DNA from: Symsagittifera roscoffensis
Lineage: Eukaryota > Xenacoelomorpha > Acoela > Convolutidae
Direction of reading: 5' to 3'
NCBI RefSeq assembly: GCF_963678635.1
Contig: NC_087066.1
Coordinates: 23,407,996 to 23,467,995 of the forward strand
Length of the DNA: 60,000 nucleotides
Shown: positions 56,701 to 60,000 of the stretch, one piece after another
Layout of the letters: each line of letters opens with the position of its first letter
Numbering within the stretch: the stretch's first letter is position 1
Translations under genes and position numbers: made by a program
The notes under the pieces: generated by a model
Told to the model about the DNA's origin: nothing
What the model saw: only the letters and a program-made list of their open reading frames with translations
Database searches by the model: none

Positions 56701-57081
56701 CAGGTTAAAATAACTAACCAGATACTCGTGTTTGTTGTATCTTAATTCTTTTCTTATTACTTCTCTGTCCTCTTCGCTGTGCTTCAGTTTTTTGTCGATC
56801 TGATTCAGTTTTGCCATCAAGTCACCTAGCTCAAGAGTAGCCTCTTCATGGTCAGCCGTTGGTCTTTCTTCGGCCGTTGCTTCTGCTTTAGTTTGTTCCT
56901 CTCTCGGATTGGCTTCTGTCGTCTTCGTGCTCACTGTCCCAAATGTTCGTGCTCTTTCAGCTTTCGGTTCTTCAGTCACGTTCTCTTTCGTTTTTATTCC
57001 GACCATCATCGCCAACCTTTCTGTAAAAGATGTCTTTTTTACGTTAAAGAGTCTTCTTTCACCGTTTCTTCGGTGTTGCAT
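50752..57081 (-). CDS. Gag-Pol polyprotein: Gag, protease, RT, RNase H, integrase zinc finger
   Basis: 2109 codons from ATG 57,079-57,081. In order: coiled coil (about 80-200); Gag capsid-like domain (about 310-480); two CCHC knuckles (C518-C531 and C570-C583); aspartic protease DTGA (877-880) with FILGRDF (949); reverse transcriptase (about 1200-1430) with FFTTLDLGSAFWQV and YVDD (1363-1366); RNase H (about 1505-1635) with Asp1513, Glu1558 and Asp1583. An unusual acidic linker of about 330 residues follows, then the integrase HHCC finger (H2052, H2057, C2087, C2090). This order marks Ty3/gypsy. A TAG ends it between the finger and the catalytic core. The N-terminus probably continues from the overlapping ORF upstream through a frame change. 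Confidence 0.92.
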   Translation of the reverse strand: MQHRRNGERRLFNVKKTSFTERLAMMVGIKTKENVTEEPKAERARTFGTVSTKTTEANPREEQTKAEATAEERPTADHEEATLELGDLMAKLNQIDKKLKHSEEDREVIRKELRYNKHEYLVSYFNLAKATDERLKEMTDKVEATNKEREGNIKKDLQQLKNRYDDVNSQIGSLEKRLDTMSQNEAESSCAIQTKLDAILRNSTSQERPAADRTQGTRVDFVEPQRGKRQSTPLPLTRDTVSIAPTADKTIMKSGNSNTTSGPGDSTASSNAGPDAMTWASTWEMMNRTLEAFATRNTNSSDRRDGKSRKTFKKPKEFKDDSDGCIDTWVEVMRLHLEQDNLNDERQACTAILSNLEGTALKFVVAKKEEERDTADKIFEILLNRFGSGMKGHQAMMRFEKRRQRDDESIDRFLDDLESLRRRSDPEESTNRRNFSIASKFIDGVKSDDLRTMLATYYTLSKDSAPTPEEMRQKSREYMLMKPKKYQYTENRNTQGGSQPQRSSWYKPRDDMDKRRSCANCGSADHHVADCTTYKQGMKSLGYAPDEEDMSQMEEHEYYSGLIIKIGARCFFCNQEGHFRMDCPLFWEAVKDQSHPKHKLALAAVQNQRNRQNEFESRNLGAPSTELPTKTVKAVTHVNGAIESAAGNSLEINYEKAATEAIAKVKQDLAAKEIEQRLKLEIERQNFNEALTGSNQTPEAVPGSTKTGNCNTVKMVTGKPFGISKIGARIMSIITVGGHEVTRNLSEPSDQTIMHIDVYADYLSCISPQTTSRALRALLMRGGSKSVRVDSRYTEAYGPHEVMLNIDGINIYTKTMITCDEDLIGQIYVGKEELKVRSIGHCAMLEEDAMHIGTEADVTGHVLDISGKKTQLRGLLDTGAVLSVIPIETWERMGFNKDDLIDSRIRLSAANKGALRVLGRTPIIALNLGERNLWMSFLVVENLDESDQFILGRDFIRNFDVTIDLNNAMFRIRNPDRRYAMKPVNLIMANENKAPVFLSRRVRLKANEAAIVSLRMKNYNELSDNKQVCIVPNPNSQSAAVLGRSFSITKSGLCVSVLLNTLDIPITIQRGRKLGYALSVKTRYETIENSKQNEVVDCPNHRDKICILRRLQKIKDSSGLIKSLKSETDDGLSSCSNFPERPTLDEMQNEKPVLPEIEHLRGKLKDEQLEAIKDVLERNEEVFSRHKADIGCCNFVEHEIELEENAVPHREGARRMTPHKSDACRKEIETLLEYDMIEPSKSPWACGVVMAKKKGDQLRFCCDFRYLNSVTVKDAYPIPRIDESLSKLGDAKFFTTLDLGSAFWQVPLRKQDRDKTGFACELGLFQWKRMPFGLCNATATFQRLMAHALIGVTKKYGNLVLCYVDDVVIATPTLEDHIERLDEVFACMKRSGLKCKPSKCEILKDSIKYLGRMVDKHGIRPDTDAVEAVLTWISPKTEHQLMSFLGFANYYREFIKGYADKVYPMQQLMRHKGKKFTWNNAAEESFQRIKKELCEAPVLGMPTEKGMYVLDTDASVVKISGILHQEQEWNGKTVLRPIAYGSKVLSDTEMKYGAPKAEMFAVVTFVEKYRAYLGSEPFKLRVDNRALSWLKTYSMDQSYIGRWIVRLDGYNMIIEHRTRDKHQNADNLSKKTEFYERQEQREADRPEIKDGFSFMDKETYDSLPLTRWLDKSGKPIEDHPELPKEPPEKTILRKSKRIPIEIILKSKIVKETLKAKGYDLNQVEAGTAQIDDDLMRLLEKLSDDKPVIQEKGQEKPEFTILRRKETVNDTDSSRGSVTDSKDVVRSLVDKIPEDILEQTKVRKKKVTFKEDNEHLGLGQESGECSRFTEEGTGEGKLSGEREGWDEDSDESSENQDSLCMILTEEKTRHHDRELQTDPSSGTYNMDIQEMRGGEELEKIAVARKPFRELSCNSNIRTNLVPEDDMKIVKRMICVKLSDDIHNPGEMNGQIMALKEHVKARYRLSDLIRAQKNDKMTSNLSKWIQSGVKEKGELEEDSYKILSQFYKEKKDLLYHTADGVVACKRRDEEKILHKHNLIILPQLYQTEVLFRSHDQMGHQGIDKVQQRILHRFDWPGMRKACERWVNACLACLQVKDPRKMKFPLKSVESS

Positions 57082-57422
57082 ATTGCATCTTCCACATCGT
57101 CTATTGGTGAGAACTCTATGGGTTTCGGGTTTGGTTCTTCTGCATTGGGCATTGGAGTTGACTCCGTCGTCTTTTTCTCCAGTTCATCTACGCTCTGGTC
57201 TGGTGTCTCTAGGTCGATTTCGATTGTAGGCTCCACCTGTTTTTCCCTCGCATCTTCTCGCGTCTTGCTCTCGGTGCCACTCCTCGTGCTGACCATGCTA
57301 ACTGAAAAGTTATTTCTTGTTTTGCCTGGGCCCCTTGATGTTGTTCCACGCAGCGACGAGTTATATTTCGTGTTTGATCCACTTGACCTTTTTTCAAGCA
57401 CTGGTACCCTACTCCGTTTCAT
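57039..57422 (-). CDS. Gag N-terminal ORF, overlapping Gag-Pol in another frame
   Basis: 127 codons, ATG at 57,420-57,422, ending 43 bases inside the Gag-Pol ORF. It is Ser/Thr- and Glu-rich after a basic start (MKRSRVPVLEKRSSG) and has no known domain. Its composition continues smoothly into the acidic N-terminus of Gag-Pol. This suggests one original gag start with a frame change close to 57,040-57,060, either a lesion or a programmed shift. An A-run lies just past its stop, which is not in the right frame for a classic slippery heptamer. Confidence 0.55.
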   Translation of the reverse strand: MKRSRVPVLEKRSSGSNTKYNSSLRGTTSRGPGKTRNNFSVSMVSTRSGTESKTREDAREKQVEPTIEIDLETPDQSVDELEKKTTESTPMPNAEEPNPKPIEFSPIDDVEDAICNTEETVKEDSLT

Positions 57423-57782
57423 TATTCCTATTTACAATTTCCCTTATTTACAATATTATTATATACACAATTCTATTCTAAGAATAAAAAAAATTTTGTG
57501 TAAACAAATTCTTAAAAGAAAATATACAACGTGATAAAAACTTTGTTCCAGTTCTCTAAAACCTTCGAGTAACTTTCTTTATTCGTGGTCCCAACCGTAC
57601 CGGGTTCCAATTAGTCTTGTTCTGTTTTGATTCTGTCTTAAAACAACTTGTTGTAATCTTACTTCAAATTTTATACTGTCCTAAGACTTCCAGTTACCGT
57701 CCCTACTCTTCTTCGTACCGTCCCAGGCTTCCTTTTACTGTCCCAAGACTGTTCGGTAATGTCCCAGTACTCCGTCAGTGTC

Positions 57783-58330
57783 CCCAGACTCTTGTCCAAG
57801 ACTACTGTCCCAAGGCTAGTGTCCCAAGACTACTGTCCCAAGACTAGTGTCCCAAGACTACTGTCCCAAGACCAGTGTCCCAAGACTACTGTCCCAAGAC
57901 TAGTGTCCCAAGACTAGTGTCCCAAGACTACTGTCCCAAGACTACTGTCCCAAGACCCTGTCCCAAGACCCTGTCCCAAGACCCTTGTCCCAAGACCCTG
58001 TCCCAAGACCCTGTCCCAAGACCCTGTCCCAAGACCCTGTCCCAAGACCCTTGTCCCAAGACCTTGTCCCAAGACCCTGTCCCAAGACCTTGTCCCAAGA
58101 CCTTGTCCCAAGACCTTGTCCCAAAACCCTGTCCCAAGACCCTGTCCCAAGACCCTTGTCCCAAGACCTTGTCCCAAGACCTTGTCCCAAGACTCTGTCC
58201 CAAGACCCTTGTCCCAAGACCCTGTCCCAAGACCTTGTCCCAAGACCACTGTCCCAAGACTGTACTGTCCCAAGACTGTCCCCAGACTGCTCTGTCCTAA
58301 GACTTCTTTGGCACTGTCCCAAGACTGTTG
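57783..58330 (-). repeat. Leader minisatellite, about 40 units of 13-15 bp
   Basis: The plus strand reads CCTGTCCCAAGAC over and over, with variants TACTGTCCCAAGAC, TAGTGTCCCAAGAC and CCTTGTCCCAAGAC. On the sense strand the unit is GTCTTGGGACAGG. It lies in the untranslated leader between the primer site and gag. Open frames run through it on both strands only because the repeat lacks stops. The unit type changes from the gag-proximal side (TAGT/TACT) to the distal side (CCCTG/CCTTG). Confidence 0.95.
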
Positions 58331-58639
58331 ACAAGTGTCTGGGTGGTGGGACTTCTTTCCTCTTCGTTATGGGGACTTCTTGATTCACTGTACCTTGTAC
58401 CACCACTCAAGCTCTAGTAAAATTTTCCCAAAATCCTCTCTTAAAAGCCAAATGCTGACCCCCCTTTTTCTTATTTCTCTTTTTGGCTACCTCTATTTCA
58501 ATGTTCCAAGTAACTTGAGGCCAAAACCTGTGCGCAGGTATCTTGTGATCACCTGTTCGTACAAAATTTTAACACAAATCCTCACCAAAATGCAACAAAA
58601 ATCTAAGCAAGAAAAAGTAATAAAAACAGAAAGATGAGC

Positions 58640-59070
58640 CCACCTAAAATTCAAAGGTGACAAATGTCTACCTTCTATCTAAAAAAATGTCTGGTACCTA
58701 ATTGTCACGCGTTTCCTTCCCCCCTGCTAGCGATCTTATGGGGTATTACAAAAACTGTTTATGTCCCTTCCCCCCTACCAATCCGACCAGGGTACCTTCC
58801 TTAACTCGAGTTCAAATTTCGATATCCACCTAATATTACCAACGCGTGCTAATGTCTAATGTAACTAAGTCAACGATGTCGACTAATTAGTTACTCTAAT
58901 TTCCCCCTTTTTACAATTTACAACCGCCAACCTCTAACTTAACCAGCCCCCCTTCTAACCTCCCCCCTTTCTAGCCCCCCCTTCTTAAGCCTAAAATTAC
59001 CTTAAGCGCCGGGTGCTAAACCTCTCAAGAGAAAACCGTAGACCTGTCTCCAGGCCTGCTCAAATAAAAA
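58640..59070 (-). repeat. Leader segment shared, inverted, with the left flank LTR
   Basis: Its reverse complement matches 37,372-37,830 over most of its length, with landmarks GAGAGGTTTAGCACCC, GGGGGGAGGTTAG, TAAATTGTAAAAAGGGGG, GACTTAGTTACATT and TAGGTACCAGACAT. In this element it is part of the leader, while in the older relative at the left it sits inside LTR-like sequence. Confidence 0.75.
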
Positions 59071-59200
59071 CGTTCCTCAAAACCGGGGGATGTCGCTTAT
59101 CCTATTTTACACTTATCTCCTATAATGTAATGTGGATTTTAACGATACCCGTTCTGCCCAACTTGAGAACTCGAGAATTGCCAAATCCTTCTTGGCTGCT

Positions 59201-59395
59201 TTCCCACTCGACTGGTCACCTGTTCCAGTCCAGTCTCCTATTGGTTCAGCTCAAGTGTCCCTGAACCACTTTCCCACTCGGCTGGTCACCTCTTCCAGTC
59301 AAGTCTCCTATTGGTTCAGCTCAAGTGTCCCTGAACCACTTTCCCACTCGGCTGGTCACCTCTTCCAGTCAAGTCTCCTATTGGTCCAGCTAAGT
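59201..59395 (-). repeat. 70-bp tandem triplication in the leader
   Basis: TTCCCACTCG starts at 59,201, 59,271 and 59,341, exactly 70 bp apart, and the units (GGTCACCTnTTCCAGTC, CTCCTATTGG, CAAGTGTCCCTGAACCAC) are nearly identical; the third is cut short. It is non-coding, and the ORFs across it repeat with the unit. Confidence 0.9.
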
Positions 59396-59857
59396 TCCAA
59401 GCTATCTGAAAACCCTTGACAACGCCCCACACTCGGGCACTTTATTCAGTTTACTGGTTTAAATTGCTAGGTTGATCGAAACGATCGAACTTGTAAAACA
59501 GTATAGGTATACTATTTAATTAATATAAAGGTTTGATCCAACTAATCTGGTGTCAAAGTCACTGTCTTTTTCCGTTTTATGGTTTTTGTTCCTTTCTCTA
59601 TTCTTTTTTGGTTTTTGTTTTGCTTTTTGTCTTTTTGCTCGTGTTTTTGTCCCCCTAGTTGCCCCCCTTTACTCGGTTAGCTAAGCCTCGTTCGGAGAGC
59701 GTACCAGGAAATTTTCCCGAGTTTTCTTAAAAAGCTATCACGGTACAACCGGAAGGTTTGCACGTCCCTGTCGAACCGTACCACCGGTACTCTAGAATGG
59801 GCATTCAGCCCGAAGCTGTCTCAAGTGGGTTCGACTCCGTAGTCTTGATGTCGTAAA

Positions 59858-59872
59858 CACCCAGGAGCGCCA
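59858..59872 (-). promoter_or_regulatory. Candidate primer-binding site
   Basis: On the sense strand, 11 bases after the 5' LTR end, TGGCGCTCCTGGGTG begins with TGG, as expected for pairing with a tRNA 3' CCA end. I cannot assign the tRNA, and the gap to the LTR is longer than usual, so this is tentative. Confidence 0.35.
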
Positions 59873-59883
59873 TAAAAACACTA

Positions 59884-60000
59884 TGTAACATTCGTATACT
59901 GCAGTCACACATGAGGCTTAAGAAAAATAGGCCCTATAACCATTGGCTCAAGAGTCAGGGACACTATCTCTTGTGTTTTTGTACCTCAAATCAGTCGGAG
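59884..60000 (-). repeat. 5' LTR of the giant element, truncated by the window
   Basis: 117 visible bases align without gaps to 37,965-38,081 with two differences (C/A and T/C), 115 of 117 identical. The rest, including the promoter of the element, lies beyond the window. Confidence 0.9.

Larger units (their letters stand above)
37965..60000 (-). mobile_element. Giant Ty3/gypsy-type LTR retrotransposon, right end cut by the window
   Basis: One element in minus orientation. Its 3' LTR is 37,965-39,230 and its 5' LTR begins at 59,884 and runs off the window. The internal part is 20,653 bp. If both LTRs have equal length the total is near 23.2 kb, against roughly 5-10 kb for ordinary gypsy elements. 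The pol order PR-RT-RNaseH-IN is that of Ty3/gypsy. Besides Gag-Pol it has about 9 kb of further coding sequence with ORFs of 273, 1204 and about 1,480 codons. It is clearly more GC-rich than the AT-rich host sequence. Several in-frame stops show this copy cannot make all its proteins as it stands. The target duplication cannot be checked because the right flank lies outside; the left flank ends in GAGAC. Confidence 0.9.

Noticed and set aside
39277-57081. Alternative genetic code explaining the in-frame stops
   Set aside because: All three stop codons occur in frame in the element, while host gene models end normally at TGA; lesions explain it better.
57783-58330. CRISPR-like appearance of the repeat array
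   Set aside because: Units are 13-15 bp with no unique spacers, in a eukaryotic retroelement leader.
57875-58406. ORFs of 110-150 codons on both strands across the CCCAAGAC repeat
   Set aside because: The short repeat has no stop in several frames, so open frames arise automatically; the translations are pure repeat.
59821-59872. A tRNA gene suggested by GGGTTCGACTCC near the primer-binding site
   Set aside because: The T stem does not pair and there is no box A at the right distance.

Overview
The window looks like a piece of an AT-rich invertebrate metazoan nuclear genome. The evidence is three intron-bearing animal genes on the minus strand, GT-AG introns full of old transposon debris, and an ankyrin/SOCS-box gene, a family typical of animals. 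I cannot name the phylum from the sequence alone.

Layout: (1) 0.76-9.4 kb, minus strand: an HMG-box gene of HMG20 type, partly recovered (acidic N-terminus, HMG box, conserved downstream segment). Its introns hold a decayed FLYWCH/MULE transposase, a tRNA-like sequence and other repeats. (2) 9.9-17.4 kb: no host gene. It holds a 273-bp direct duplication around a transposed MULE fragment, two degenerate tandem arrays and several dispersed repeats. (3) 17.55-24.98 kb, minus strand: a complete seven-exon MAD1 spindle-checkpoint gene (749 codons plus stop). A hAT-like MITE with a perfect 8-bp target duplication lies in its first coding intron. (4) 25-31.2 kb: repeats only. (5) 31.29-34.70 kb, minus strand: a complete four-exon ASB3-like gene (580 codons plus stop). 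(6) 35.2-37.96 kb: a terminal-inverted-repeat element, a broken retroelement endonuclease-region fragment, and a diverged LTR in plus orientation. (7) 37,965 to beyond the right edge: one giant Ty3/gypsy-type LTR retrotransposon on the minus strand.

The giant element is the main discovery. The left copy of the LTR is about 1,266 bp. The right copy starts at 59,884 and matches it at 115 of 117 visible bases. If the two copies are equally long, the whole element is about 23.2 kb. From the right edge leftwards (its 5' to 3' direction) it carries a candidate primer-binding site, a repeat-rich leader of about 2.4 kb, a gag N-terminal ORF, Gag-PR-RT-RNaseH-integrase, and an acidic extension ending in a macro-like domain. 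These are followed by a coiled-coil ORF, a 1204-codon ORF with a complete SGNH (GDSL) hydrolase motif set plus a second degenerate one, and a reading frame of about 1,480 codons of unknown function that ends next to a polypurine tract. ORF3 and ORF4 overlap as ATGA, and ORF4 and ORF5 as TGATG, which suggests coupled translation. The copy is young but damaged: there are five in-frame stops, using all three stop codons, and one frame change near the start of gag.
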